A stretch of DNA of 64,000 nt from WHSW01 sp963749365 (GTDB lineage Bacteria; Actinomycetota; Thermoleophilia; Solirubrobacterales; 70-9). A program made the position numbers and the translations under genes. Below the pieces are notes generated by a model. The model searched no databases and was not told where the DNA came from. It was given only the letters and a program-made list of their open reading frames with translations. Positions within the stretch are counted from its first letter, which is position 1, and each line of letters begins with the position of its first letter. Shown in pieces: positions 26,063 to 34,409 of the stretch. The stretch covers positions 666,865 through 730,864 of the forward strand of contig CAVVME010000004.1 of the NCBI GenBank assembly GCA_963749365.1, given 5' to 3'.

Positions 26063-27421
26063 ATGCGCTGGCTGCTGCTCAAGGACCTGCAGATCCTGCG
26101 CCGCTCGCCGTTGATCGTCGCTCTGCTGGTCGGCTATCCGATCGCCCTCGGCGTCCTGATCGGGTTCGCGCTCTCGGGCGAGAGCTCGAACCCGCGGGTC
26201 GCGTTCCTGAACGAGGTCCCCGACGAGCAGCAGTTCCAGATCGGCGGCGACGAGGAGGGGGTCGATCGCGGGATCGCGCGCGAGGAGCTCTGCTCCCGGG
26301 TCGAGTGCGTCGACGTCTCCACCCGCGCGGAGGCGGAGGAGAAGGTCGCCGACGGGGACGTGATCGCGGCCCTGATCCTGCCGCCCGACCTGCTCGACAA
26401 GCTCCAGTCGCTGGCCAGCCTCAATCCGGAGCAGCCGACGGTCGAGGTCCTGGTCAACGAGGACGATCCGGTCAAGGCGAGCCTCGTCGACGACCGGATC
26501 CGGGCCCTGGTCACGGAGGCGAACCTGATCCTCTCGCAGCGGATCTCCGACGAGGCCTCGACCTACCTCGACCTGCTGATCGAGGGTGGGAGCTTCGACC
26601 TGCCGCTGGTCGACGACTTCGACGTGCTCGGTCTGGCGCGCAGCAACGCGATCCTGAAGGCGGTGCGGACGCAGCTCCCGCCGGCGAGCTCGGCCCGGGA
26701 AGCACTCGACCGGGTGATCCGGTTCGGCGAGCTCGCCAGCGACAACCTCGATTTCGCCCTGCCGCTGCTCGGCGCCGTCGCCGAGCCGATCGCGGTCGAC
26801 AAGACGGTGGTCGCCGGGGACAGCTCGGAGCTCGACAGCTTCGCGATCGCGGTCGCGGCGACGGTGACCCTGATGTTCGTCACCGTGCTCCTCGTCGCCG
26901 GCTCGCTGGCGCTCGAGCGCGAGGAGAACGCGTTCGCACGTGTCACCCGGGGTCTCGTCGGGCCCGGCGGGTTGCTGGTCGAGAAGGTCGTGCTCGGGAT
27001 CCTCGCCTCGGTCGTCGTCACCTTGTTGCTCCTCGTCGCGCTCAGTGCCCTGGTCTCGATCGACTGGGAGAGGGGCCCGCTGATCGCGCTTGCGGTCGTC
27101 GCCGGCGGGGCCGCGTTTGCCGCCTTCGGCGCGGCGATCGGCGGCTCGGCGCGCGAGGTCCGGGCGAGCTCGCTGCTCGCGTTCATGATCTCGCTGCCGA
27201 TCGCCTTCCTCTCCCTGGTCCCGTCGGGGACGGTCAGCGGTGGCGTCTATGACCTGATCGAGGTCGTCAGGGCGCTGTTCCCGTTCGATCCCGCGCTCGA
27301 GGCGCTGCGCGGGGGGCTCGACGCCGCCGGCCCCGACGTCGCGGTGCCGCTGCTGCACTGCCTGGTGATCGCCGCCGCTTACGGGGTGCTTGCGAGGCTT
27401 GCGCTGCGCCGTTTCGCCTGA
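26063..27421 (+). CDS. ABC-2 type transporter permease
   Basis: A 452-residue permease. One membrane helix near residues 18-37 is followed by a large extracytoplasmic domain (about 40-265), then a five-to-six-helix bundle starting near FAIAVAATVTLMFVTVLLV. This one-plus-five layout is typical of ABC-2 exporters of the YhgE/NatB kind. It begins MRWLLLKDLQILRRSP, an amphipathic connecting helix. It functions with the preceding ATPase. Confidence 0.88.
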   Translation: MRWLLLKDLQILRRSPLIVALLVGYPIALGVLIGFALSGESSNPRVAFLNEVPDEQQFQIGGDEEGVDRGIAREELCSRVECVDVSTRAEAEEKVADGDVIAALILPPDLLDKLQSLASLNPEQPTVEVLVNEDDPVKASLVDDRIRALVTEANLILSQRISDEASTYLDLLIEGGSFDLPLVDDFDVLGLARSNAILKAVRTQLPPASSAREALDRVIRFGELASDNLDFALPLLGAVAEPIAVDKTVVAGDSSELDSFAIAVAATVTLMFVTVLLVAGSLALEREENAFARVTRGLVGPGGLLVEKVVLGILASVVVTLLLLVALSALVSIDWERGPLIALAVVAGGAAFAAFGAAIGGSAREVRASSLLAFMISLPIAFLSLVPSGTVSGGVYDLIEVVRALFPFDPALEALRGGLDAAGPDVAVPLLHCLVIAAAYGVLARLALRRFA

Positions 27422-27444
27422 GCCGCGGGAAAGGTTGGCGCCCC

Positions 27445-27450
27445 TACAAT
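27445..27450 (+). promoter_or_regulatory. -10 hexamer (TACAAT) for hemB
   Basis: TACAAT ends 7 bp before the GTG start of hemB. Transcription starting at the usual distance would begin on or next to the start codon, so the hem operon mRNA is probably leaderless. No Shine-Dalgarno is present. Confidence 0.55.
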
Positions 27451-27457
27451 CCACGCC

Positions 27458-28429
27458 GTGAGCTTCCCCGCTACGCGCATGCGGCGCCTGCGGCGGACGA
27501 CGGCGCTCCGCGACCTCGTGCGCGAGACGGAGCTCTCGCCGCGGCACCTGGTCCAGCCGATGTTCGTCGTCGCCGGCGAGGGCGTCCGCGAGCCGGTCGA
27601 TGCGATGCCCGGGGTCGAGCGCTTCTCGATCTCGGAGCTGGTCGCGGAGGCGTCCGAGCTGCGGGCGGTCGGGATCGAAGCGGTGATCCTGTTCGGGATC
27701 CCGGCCGCCAAGGACGAGGCCGGATCGGGAGCCCACGACGAGGAGGGCATCGTCCAGCTCGCCGTGCGGGCGCTGAAGGAGGCCCACCCCGAGCTCACCG
27801 TGGTCACCGACGTCTGTCTGTGCGGGTACACCTCGCACGGCCACTGCGGATTCGTCCGCGACGGCGAGGTCGACAACGACATCACGGTCGAGCTCCTCGC
27901 GCGGACCGCGATCTCGCATGCCGACGCCGGCGCCGACGCGGTCGCGCCCTCCGACATGATGGACGGCCGGGTGGCGGCGATCCGCCATCAGCTCGACGAG
28001 GAGGGCCACGCGGAGACCCCGATCATCGCCTACTCGGCCAAGTACGCCTCGGCCTTCTACGGCCCCTTCCGCGAAGCGGCCGAATCGGCGCCGGAGTTCG
28101 GCGACCGGCGCGGTTATCAGATGGATCCGGCCAACGCCCGGGAGGCGCTGCGCGAGGCACGCCTCGACGTGGCCGAGGGGGCCGACATGGTGATGGTCAA
28201 GCCCGCGCTGCCGTACCTCGACGTGATCCGCGCCATGCGCGAGGACCTCGACCTGCCGATCGCCGCCTACCAGGTCTCGGGCGAGTACTCGATGCTCAAG
28301 GCCGCCGCAGCGAACGGCTGGCTCGACGAGCGGGGCGCGGCGCTCGAGGCGCTGACCGCGATCCGTCGTGCCGGCGCCGACGTGATCCTCACCTACTACG
28401 CGAAGCAGGCCGCAGCATGGCTGGCGTGA
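27458..28429 (+). CDS. hemB: Delta-aminolevulinic acid dehydratase (porphobilinogen synthase)
   Basis: A 323-residue enzyme condensing two 5-aminolevulinate molecules to porphobilinogen. The zinc cysteines lie in DVCLCGYTSHGHCG (about residues 118-131), so it is the Zn-dependent type. The active-site lysines are in IAYSAKYAS (near 195) and MVKPALPYLD (K248). It overlaps the next gene by 13 bp and heads a tetrapyrrole operon with the siroheme decarboxylase and hemL. Confidence 0.97.
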   Translation: MSFPATRMRRLRRTTALRDLVRETELSPRHLVQPMFVVAGEGVREPVDAMPGVERFSISELVAEASELRAVGIEAVILFGIPAAKDEAGSGAHDEEGIVQLAVRALKEAHPELTVVTDVCLCGYTSHGHCGFVRDGEVDNDITVELLARTAISHADAGADAVAPSDMMDGRVAAIRHQLDEEGHAETPIIAYSAKYASAFYGPFREAAESAPEFGDRRGYQMDPANAREALREARLDVAEGADMVMVKPALPYLDVIRAMREDLDLPIAAYQVSGEYSMLKAAAANGWLDERGAALEALTAIRRAGADVILTYYAKQAAAWLA

Positions 28430-29502
28430 AGTCGCCGCGGCCCAAGGTCCGGACGCGCAAGCACGGCGCCGCGATCCCGCTCGACGAGATCGACAAGCGG
28501 GTGATGAACCTGCTCCAGTCGAGCTTCCCGCTCGCCGAGCAGCCCTACGCCGCGCTCGCGACAAAGGCCGAGATCGAGCTCGACGAGCTGCTGGCGAGGA
28601 CGAGACGATTGGTCGACGAGCGGATCATCCGCGAGATCACACCCATCTTCGACACCCGGGCGCTCGGCTACGAGTCGATGCTCGTCGCCGCCAAGGTCGA
28701 TGCCGCCAACCCGCAGCGGGCGGCGAAGATCATCAACTCCCACCCCGGGGTCTCACACAACTACCTGCGCACGCACGAGTTCAACCTCTGGTTCACGATC
28801 GCCACCCCGCCCGATTCCGAGCTCGGGCTCGAGGGCACGCTGGCGCTGCTTCAGGAGCTGACCGGTGCCGAGTCGATCCGCCAGCTCCCGACCCTGCGCC
28901 TGTTCAAGATCAACATGAACCTGGAGATGGAGAAGGGGACCGAGGCGCTCGCCGCCGCCGACCCCGGCGCCGTCCCGCGCGAGCTCTCGGCCCAGCCTTA
29001 CGATCAGCTCGACGTCGCCGTGATCCGGGCGCTGCAGGGCCCGATGGAGGTCAATCCACGCCCGTACGACAGCGCCGCGGCCACCGTCGGAATCAGCACC
29101 GAGCGGCTGCTCGCGCACCTGGAGGGGATGGTCGAGCGCAAGCTCCTGCGGCGCGTGGCGGCGATCCTCTACCACCGCCGTGCCGGGTTCTCGGCCAACG
29201 GGATGGGGGTCTGGCGGGTCGCCGAGCGGCGGATCGCCGAGATCGGCACGCGGATGGCGGCGGTGCGCGGGGTCTCGCACTGTTACCAGCGCCCGACCTA
29301 TCGCGACTGGCCGTACTCGATGTTCACGATGGCCCACGGGCGCTCGAAGGAGGAGTGCGACGCGATCCTCGACTCGATCGCCGATCAGCACGACCTCCAC
29401 GGCCCCGACCGGGCCACCCTCTACTCGTCAACCGAGTTCAAGAAGATCCGGCTTCATTACTTCACCGATGACTATGCCGAGTGGGAACGGGCGCATGGGT
29501 AG
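28417..29502 (+). CDS. ahbAB: Fused siroheme decarboxylase AhbA-AhbB
   Basis: A 361-residue protein of two tandem Lrp/AsnC-like modules. The first half has LLQSSFPLAEQPYAALA, the PGVSHNYLRTHEFNLWFTI segment (about residues 110-128) and LPTLRLFKI. The second has LQGPMEVNPRPYD, RRAGFSANGMGVW, VSHCYQRPTYRDWPYSMFTM (about 285-304) and YSSTEFKKIR. These are hallmarks of NirD/NirL and AhbA/AhbB, which remove carboxyl groups from siroheme to give 12,18-didecarboxysiroheme. Such genes are often mislabelled as Lrp transcription factors. The two usual subunits are fused here. Its place between hemB and hemL supports a heme or heme d1 role. Confidence 0.85.
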   Translation: MAGVKSPRPKVRTRKHGAAIPLDEIDKRVMNLLQSSFPLAEQPYAALATKAEIELDELLARTRRLVDERIIREITPIFDTRALGYESMLVAAKVDAANPQRAAKIINSHPGVSHNYLRTHEFNLWFTIATPPDSELGLEGTLALLQELTGAESIRQLPTLRLFKINMNLEMEKGTEALAAADPGAVPRELSAQPYDQLDVAVIRALQGPMEVNPRPYDSAAATVGISTERLLAHLEGMVERKLLRRVAAILYHRRAGFSANGMGVWRVAERRIAEIGTRMAAVRGVSHCYQRPTYRDWPYSMFTMAHGRSKEECDAILDSIADQHDLHGPDRATLYSSTEFKKIRLHYFTDDYAEWERAHG

Positions 29503-29512
29503 TGAGACGCCA

Positions 29513-29539
29513 CTCGCCGCTCGCCGCTCGCCGCTCGCG
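29513..29539 (+). repeat. Heptanucleotide tandem repeat (CTCGCCG)n
   Basis: Three perfect tandem copies of CTCGCCG plus a partial fourth lie between the ahbAB stop and the GTG of hemL, running up to the start codon. Copy-number change would alter the spacer. No ribosome-binding site is present here. Confidence 0.6.
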
Positions 29540-30843
29540 TGACCAGCGAGCGAAGCGTGTCGCTCGACACTCGTACGTCCGCAGCCCTCTACGCTCGCGC
29601 GATCGCCCGAATGCCCGGCGGCGTCAACTCCCCGGTTCGCGCGATGGCGTCGATCGGCCGCGAGCATCCGATCTTCATCGAGCGCGGCGAGGGCTGCGAG
29701 CTGCTCGACGTCGACGGCAACCGCTACATCGACTGGGTCTGCTCCTGGGGTCCGCTGATCCTCGGCCACGCCGACCCCGAGGTGGTCGAGGCCGTGCGCT
29801 CGGCGGCTGCCCGCGGGACGAGCTACGGCGCCCCCACCGAGGGAGAGGTGAGCCTCGCAGAGGCCGTGTGTGACCGCTTCGCCACGGTCGAGTCGATCCG
29901 CATGGTCAACTCGGGGACCGAGGCCTCGATGAGCGCGATCCGCCTCGCCAGGGCGGCGACCGGGCGCGAGAAGCTGCTCAAGTTCGCCGGCGCCTACCAC
30001 GGCCACGTCGACGGGCTGCTGGCCGAGGCGGGCTCGGGCCTGGCCACACAGGCGATCCCGGCCAGCCCGGGAGTCCCGCCGGCGCAGGCTGCGGCGACGA
30101 TCGTCGTGCCCTGGAACGACCCCGACGCCATCGCAGCGGCGCTCGCCGAGCACGAGGTGGCCGCGATCCTCGCCGAGCCGATCCCGGCCAACATGGGCGT
30201 CGTCCCTCCGACGCCGGGCTTCCTCGAGCGGCTGCGGGCGCTGGCCGACGAGCACGACACGCTGCTGATCCTCGATGAGGTGATCAGCGGCTTTCGCGTC
30301 GCCCGCGGGGGTGCGCAGGAGCTGCTCGGCGTCGGCGCTGACCTGACCGTGCTCGGAAAGGTCCTCGGCGGCGGCCTGCCCGCCGCCGCGTACGGGGGCC
30401 GGCGCGAGTTGATGTCACGGGTCGCGCCGGCGGGTGACGTCTACCAGGCGGGCACGTTGTCGGGCAATCCGCTCGCGGTCGCCGCCGGGCTGGCGACCCT
30501 GGCCAAGCTGGACGCGGGCGCCTATGCGCGACTTGCCGAGCTCACGGAGCGGCTCGCGGCCGGCCTCGAGCGGGCGGCGAGCGGGCATCCGGTCAGCGTC
30601 GCCGCCGCGCCCGGGCTCGTGACCCCGTTCTTCGCCGCCGAGGCGCCCCACGACTTCGTCTCCGCCTCCGCCTGCGACCTTCGCGCCCACGGCCGCTTCT
30701 GTCGGGCGCTGCTCGACCGCGGCGTCTACCCGCCGCCGTCGCAGTTCGAGGCCTGGTTCGTCTCCCTGGCCCATGACGAGGCGGCGATCGAGCGCACCTG
30801 CGAGGCTGCCGCCGACGCCTTCGACGAGGCGTTTGCGGGTTGA
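29539..30843 (+). CDS. hemL: Glutamate-1-semialdehyde 2,1-aminomutase
   Basis: A 434-residue class III PLP enzyme that converts glutamate-1-semialdehyde to 5-aminolevulinate in the C5 pathway. MPGGVNSPVRA at the N-terminus is diagnostic; the PLP lysine is K274 in VLGKVLGGGLPAAAYGG, after ILDEVISGFR. The product feeds HemB directly. GTG start; the 3' end overlaps the next gene (TTGA). Confidence 0.96.
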   Translation: MTSERSVSLDTRTSAALYARAIARMPGGVNSPVRAMASIGREHPIFIERGEGCELLDVDGNRYIDWVCSWGPLILGHADPEVVEAVRSAAARGTSYGAPTEGEVSLAEAVCDRFATVESIRMVNSGTEASMSAIRLARAATGREKLLKFAGAYHGHVDGLLAEAGSGLATQAIPASPGVPPAQAAATIVVPWNDPDAIAAALAEHEVAAILAEPIPANMGVVPPTPGFLERLRALADEHDTLLILDEVISGFRVARGGAQELLGVGADLTVLGKVLGGGLPAAAYGGRRELMSRVAPAGDVYQAGTLSGNPLAVAAGLATLAKLDAGAYARLAELTERLAAGLERAASGHPVSVAAAPGLVTPFFAAEAPHDFVSASACDLRAHGRFCRALLDRGVYPPPSQFEAWFVSLAHDEAAIERTCEAAADAFDEAFAG

Positions 30844-31451
30844 GCGAGCTCGCCGTGAACGCGCTCGTCGAGCTGGCGGAAGCGCTGCGTGGCGAGGATT
30901 CGGTGATCAGCTCCCGGGTCGGTGCGCCGGGCGCGGTCGAGCCGGCCCTGGGCACGCTGGCGGGGGCCGGGCCGCGGGCGACCCCGGCGCCGGGCGAGTA
31001 CGCGCTCGTGGTCGAGTCGGTGCGCGAGGGCTACCTGCTGCACTACTCGCGGGGGCGGCTGGTCACCGGGGCCGATCCGGACCTGGCGCTGCTCGCCGGC
31101 GACTACCTCTACGCGCTCGGCCTCGAGCGACTCGCCGCGCTCGGCGACCTCGAGGCCGTGCGCGAGCTCTCGGACCTGATCAGCCTCGCGGCCCAGGTCC
31201 ATGACGGGAGCCGAGACGCCGAGCGGGTCGAGCGCGAGTCGAACGCGCTCTGGCTCGCGAGCGTGACCGCGATCGGCGCCGGCTCCACGGCCGCGCACGA
31301 GAGCGCCAAGAGCGCCCTGCGTGAACAGGCACGCGGCGCCGACGCGGACCTCTGGCGGGCGTGCTCACGAACCGCCGCCGCGGCGAGCCTCGGCGATGAG
31401 CTAGGCCGAGCCGCCGACGCAATAGACTTCGCGCCCGACCTCTCGACCTGA
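30840..31451 (+). CDS. Unknown protein, faint prenyl-synthase-like helices
   Basis: A 203-residue, Ala/Leu-rich helical protein with a TTG start overlapping the hemL stop. The stretch LLAGDYLYALGLERLAALGD (about residues 83-102) resembles the helix after the first Asp-rich motif in polyprenyl diphosphate synthases, but both DDxxD motifs are absent and the protein is too short. It may be a degenerate or accessory member of that fold, or unrelated. It lies between hemL and the Rieske gene, and a true polyprenyl synthase is encoded 3 kb downstream. Function is not assigned. Confidence 0.6.
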   Translation: MSELAVNALVELAEALRGEDSVISSRVGAPGAVEPALGTLAGAGPRATPAPGEYALVVESVREGYLLHYSRGRLVTGADPDLALLAGDYLYALGLERLAALGDLEAVRELSDLISLAAQVHDGSRDAERVERESNALWLASVTAIGAGSTAAHESAKSALREQARGADADLWRACSRTAAAASLGDELGRAADAIDFAPDLST

Positions 31452-31452
31452 C

Positions 31453-32112
31453 TTGGCTGAGCCGGCGGACAAGAAGCGGGGCGACGCCCCCGAGAAGCCC
31501 AGACCCGCGGGCTATTTCGAAGGCGAGACGATGACTCGTCGGACTGTGTTCGCGATCGGCGGCCAGGCCGCGGGCGCGGTCGCCGTCTCAGCCGTCGCGC
31601 TGCCGACCGTCGCCTTCGCCCTGGCGCCGATCTTCGACAACCCCGAGGAGCGCTGGGAGGGCGTCGGCTCGCCCGATGACTTCATCCCGGAGACCTATCG
31701 CCAGGCCGTGATCACGATCGTCGAGGGGACCGGCGACTCGGGCAAGTCGACCGTCTACATCCGCCGCGGAAGCCCGGATCTCGGCGAGAGCCCGGACGAG
31801 TTCATCGCGATCTCGACCCGCTGCGCCCACCTCGGCTGCCCGGTTCGCTTCGTCGAGGCCGCCGGCAACTTCATCTGTCCCTGCCACGGCGGCGTCTACG
31901 ACTTCGAGGGCGGTGTGATCGGCGGCCCGCCGGTCCGGCCGCTGGATCGTTTCCAGACCCGGGTCGTCGGCGACACGCTCGAGGTCGGCCCCCGCTACAG
32001 CGTCACCAGCGAGCTCGAGCCGGTCCGCGCCCGCGACCCGGGCGAGTACACCGGCGGCGTCTGGGAGTACCTGTACCCGCCCCGTCCGACCACCGCGCCA
32101 CCACCGAACTAG
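31453..32112 (+). CDS. qcrA: Menaquinol-cytochrome c reductase Rieske iron-sulfur subunit
   Basis: A 219-residue Rieske protein. After a hydrophilic N-terminus, TRRTVFAIGG leads into one membrane anchor (about residues 30-57), preceded by twin arginines that suit Tat export; tatA and tatC are 7 kb away. The 2Fe-2S ligands are in CAHLGC (about 124-129) and CPCHGG (about 142-147). It has a single anchor, unlike the three-helix QcrA of mycobacteria and corynebacteria. TTG is chosen as start; an internal ATG at MTRRTV is an alternative. It is the first gene of the qcrABC set. Confidence 0.94.
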   Translation: MAEPADKKRGDAPEKPRPAGYFEGETMTRRTVFAIGGQAAGAVAVSAVALPTVAFALAPIFDNPEERWEGVGSPDDFIPETYRQAVITIVEGTGDSGKSTVYIRRGSPDLGESPDEFIAISTRCAHLGCPVRFVEAAGNFICPCHGGVYDFEGGVIGGPPVRPLDRFQTRVVGDTLEVGPRYSVTSELEPVRARDPGEYTGGVWEYLYPPRPTTAPPPN

Positions 32113-32114
32113 CG

Positions 32115-32951
32115 ATGCCGAAGCTTCCCGCAGCGTTCCGCAAGCCACAGAAGCCGGGTGAGCGCGCCAACGGCGCCCGCGGGAACGGCGCCGGCGCCAA
32201 CGGGGAGGGCGAGAAGCTGGGCACCGTGGTCGCCGACCGCGGCAAGGAGGGCGCGGTCGACGTCGTCGGCTGGGTCGACGAGCGCACCGGCGCGAGCCCG
32301 TTCCTGACCGGGATGCTGCTGCGCAAGGTCCCCAAGGGGACGAACTGGTTCTACACGCTCGGCTCCGCGACCCTGTTCGCGTTCGCGATGCAGGCGCTGA
32401 CCGGCGTCTTTTTGGCGATGTACTACGTGCCGTCGGCGACCGAGGCCTACGCCTCGATCCAGCACGTGACCAACGACGTCTTCCTCGGCGAGTTCGTCCG
32501 CGGCTTGCACAAGTGGGGGGCGACGGTGATGATCATCCTGATCTTCCTCCACATGGGGAGGACGTTCTTCTTCGGCGCCTACAAGTACCCGCGCGAGCTC
32601 AACTGGGTGATCGGGGTCGTGCTCCTGATCCTGACCCTGGTCATGGGCCTGACCGGCTACCTGCTGCCCTTCGACCAGCGCTCCTACTGGGCGACGATCG
32701 TGGCGATGAACATCACCGCCTCCGGGCCCATGGTCGGCCCCTACCTGGCCGACTTCCTGCGCGCCGGCTCCGAGTTCACCGCGACTACCCTGCCGCGGTT
32801 CTATGCCGTCCACATGCTGTTGGTCCCGGGGCTGATCATCGCCCTGATCGTGGCCCACCTATACCTGGTGGTCAAGCTTGGCACGACGGCGCCGCCGTGG
32901 GTGCGCGCCGATCCGAAGCCGAAATCCCTCCGCGAGGAGGAAGTCGGTTGA
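32115..32951 (+). CDS. qcrB: Cytochrome b6-type subunit (N-terminal cytochrome b)
   Basis: A 278-residue split cytochrome b equivalent to cytochrome b6. After a Gly/Asn/Ala-rich N-terminal segment of about 70 residues come four helices. Haem ligands are expected in GLHKWGATVMIILIFLHMGRTF and in FYAVHMLLVPGLIIALIVAHLY; TGYLLPFDQRSYWATIV is the conserved Qo-site stretch. It holds both b haems of the quinol oxidase core. Its stop overlaps the TTG of the next gene (TTGA). Confidence 0.93.
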   Translation: MPKLPAAFRKPQKPGERANGARGNGAGANGEGEKLGTVVADRGKEGAVDVVGWVDERTGASPFLTGMLLRKVPKGTNWFYTLGSATLFAFAMQALTGVFLAMYYVPSATEAYASIQHVTNDVFLGEFVRGLHKWGATVMIILIFLHMGRTFFFGAYKYPRELNWVIGVVLLILTLVMGLTGYLLPFDQRSYWATIVAMNITASGPMVGPYLADFLRAGSEFTATTLPRFYAVHMLLVPGLIIALIVAHLYLVVKLGTTAPPWVRADPKPKSLREEEVG

Positions 32952-33649
32952 ACAACGCCCAGAAGGAGGCCTACCTCCGCGAGTACGAGATCCTGAAGAA
33001 GAAGGGCAAGCCGTTCTTCCCCTACGCGATCTTCAAGGACTCGGCGATGATGATGGTCGTCGCCGGGGTGATCGTGGTGATGTCGCTGGTCCTCGGCGCC
33101 GAGCTGGGTCCGAAGGCGGACCCGACGACGACCACCTACGTGCCGCGGCCGGAGTGGTACTTCTTCTTCCTCTTCGAGCTGCTGCGGGTGATCAAGCCGC
33201 CGGAGCTGGTCCCGATCGCGACGATCGGGATCCCGACGATCTGCATGGTCCTGCTCCTGCTGCTGCCGTTCTATGACCGCAACCCCGAACGGCGCCCCGA
33301 TCGCCGGCCGGTGGCGACGACCGCCGGGATCCTGACGATCGTCGCGATGGCCTATCTGACCTTCCTCGGCGCCTCCGCCGGCTCGCCGACCGAGATCGAG
33401 CTCGAGGTCCCGCCGCAATACGAGAAGGGCAAGCAGGTGGCCGCGCAATCGGGCTGTCTGGCCTGCCACAAGTTCGGCGAGAACGGCAATGACGGGCCCG
33501 GGCCGGAGCTGACCGAGATCGGCGGTCAGCTTCCCGCGCAGGCGATCGCGCGCTCGCTCGAGGTCGGACCGGACGTGATGCCCGCGTACGGCGACCTGCC
33601 GCGCGAGAAGTTCGAGGCGCTGGTCGACTTCCTCGCCTCGCTGCAATGA
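32948..33649 (+). CDS. qcrC: Subunit IV-cytochrome c fusion of menaquinol-cytochrome c reductase
   Basis: A 233-residue fusion. The N-terminal half matches subunit IV: RPEWYFFFLFELLRVIKPPE (about residues 62-81, with the PEWY Qo motif) and three membrane helices. The C-terminal half, beyond about residue 150, is a monohaem cytochrome c with CLACHK (near 169-174) and a distal Met in DVMPAYG. This b6/IV-c arrangement is that of Bacillus QcrABC and differs from the usual actinobacterial diheme QcrC with a one-piece QcrB. The stop overlaps the menG ATG. Confidence 0.92.
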   Translation: MNNAQKEAYLREYEILKKKGKPFFPYAIFKDSAMMMVVAGVIVVMSLVLGAELGPKADPTTTTYVPRPEWYFFFLFELLRVIKPPELVPIATIGIPTICMVLLLLLPFYDRNPERRPDRRPVATTAGILTIVAMAYLTFLGASAGSPTEIELEVPPQYEKGKQVAAQSGCLACHKFGENGNDGPGPELTEIGGQLPAQAIARSLEVGPDVMPAYGDLPREKFEALVDFLASLQ

Positions 33650-34395
33650 GCCGCCGGCCGCCGCCGGCGGCCGGCACCGCCGCCAGTAGAACGGGCGAGC
33701 CCGAGTTCGCGGGACAGGTCCGCGGCATGTTCGACCGGATCGCCGGTATCTATGACCTGATGAACACGGCGATGACCGCCGGACTTCATCATCGCTGGCG
33801 CGAGCGCGCCGCCGAGCGCGCCGAGCTCGCGCCCGGCGATGTGGCGCTCGACGCCTGCTGCGGCACCGGTGACCTCGCGTTCGAGCTCGCGCGGCGGGTC
33901 GGGCCGGACGGGACCGTGATCGGCTCCGACTTCTCCGAGCGGATGCTCGATCTGGCGCGCGCGAAGGCGGCCGCGCGCGGTGCCCCGGTGCGCTTCGAGT
34001 GGGGCGACGCTCTCGAGCTCAGCTACGACGACGCGTCCTTCGACGCGGCCACGGTCGGGTTCGGGGTCCGCAACCTCGCCGACCTCGAGCGTGGCGTCGG
34101 CGAGCTCGCCAGGGTCCTGCGGCCCGGCGGGCGGTTGGTGATCCTCGAGATCACCCAGCCTCGCCGGCCGCCGCTCTCGAGCTTCTTCGCCCTCTGGTTC
34201 GACCGCCTGGTGCCGATCCTCGGTGCCCTCGCCGGCGACCGCGATGCCTACGCCTACCTGCCGGAGTCGGTGAAGCGGTTTCCGCTCCCGGAGGAGCTGG
34301 CGGCGATCATGGACCGGGCCGGGCTCGAGCGGATCCGTTACACGGTGCTCGCCGGCGGGATCATCGCGATTCACTCGGGCCGTCGGCCGGCCTGA
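33646..34395 (+). CDS. menG: Demethylmenaquinone methyltransferase
   Basis: A 249-residue SAM-dependent methyltransferase of the UbiE/MenG family. MFDRIAGIYDLMNTAMTAGLHHRW and LDACCGTGDLAFEL (about residues 68-81) are diagnostic, as are VGFGVRNLADLERGV and the C-terminal GGIIAIHSGRRP. It performs the last step of menaquinone synthesis. The bc-type complex just upstream is expected to oxidise menaquinol. It is coupled to qcrC by an ATGA overlap. Confidence 0.94.
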   Translation: MSRRPPPAAGTAASRTGEPEFAGQVRGMFDRIAGIYDLMNTAMTAGLHHRWRERAAERAELAPGDVALDACCGTGDLAFELARRVGPDGTVIGSDFSERMLDLARAKAAARGAPVRFEWGDALELSYDDASFDAATVGFGVRNLADLERGVGELARVLRPGGRLVILEITQPRRPPLSSFFALWFDRLVPILGALAGDRDAYAYLPESVKRFPLPEELAAIMDRAGLERIRYTVLAGGIIAIHSGRRPA

Positions 34396-34409
34396 GGGGG
34401 CGATCGACG

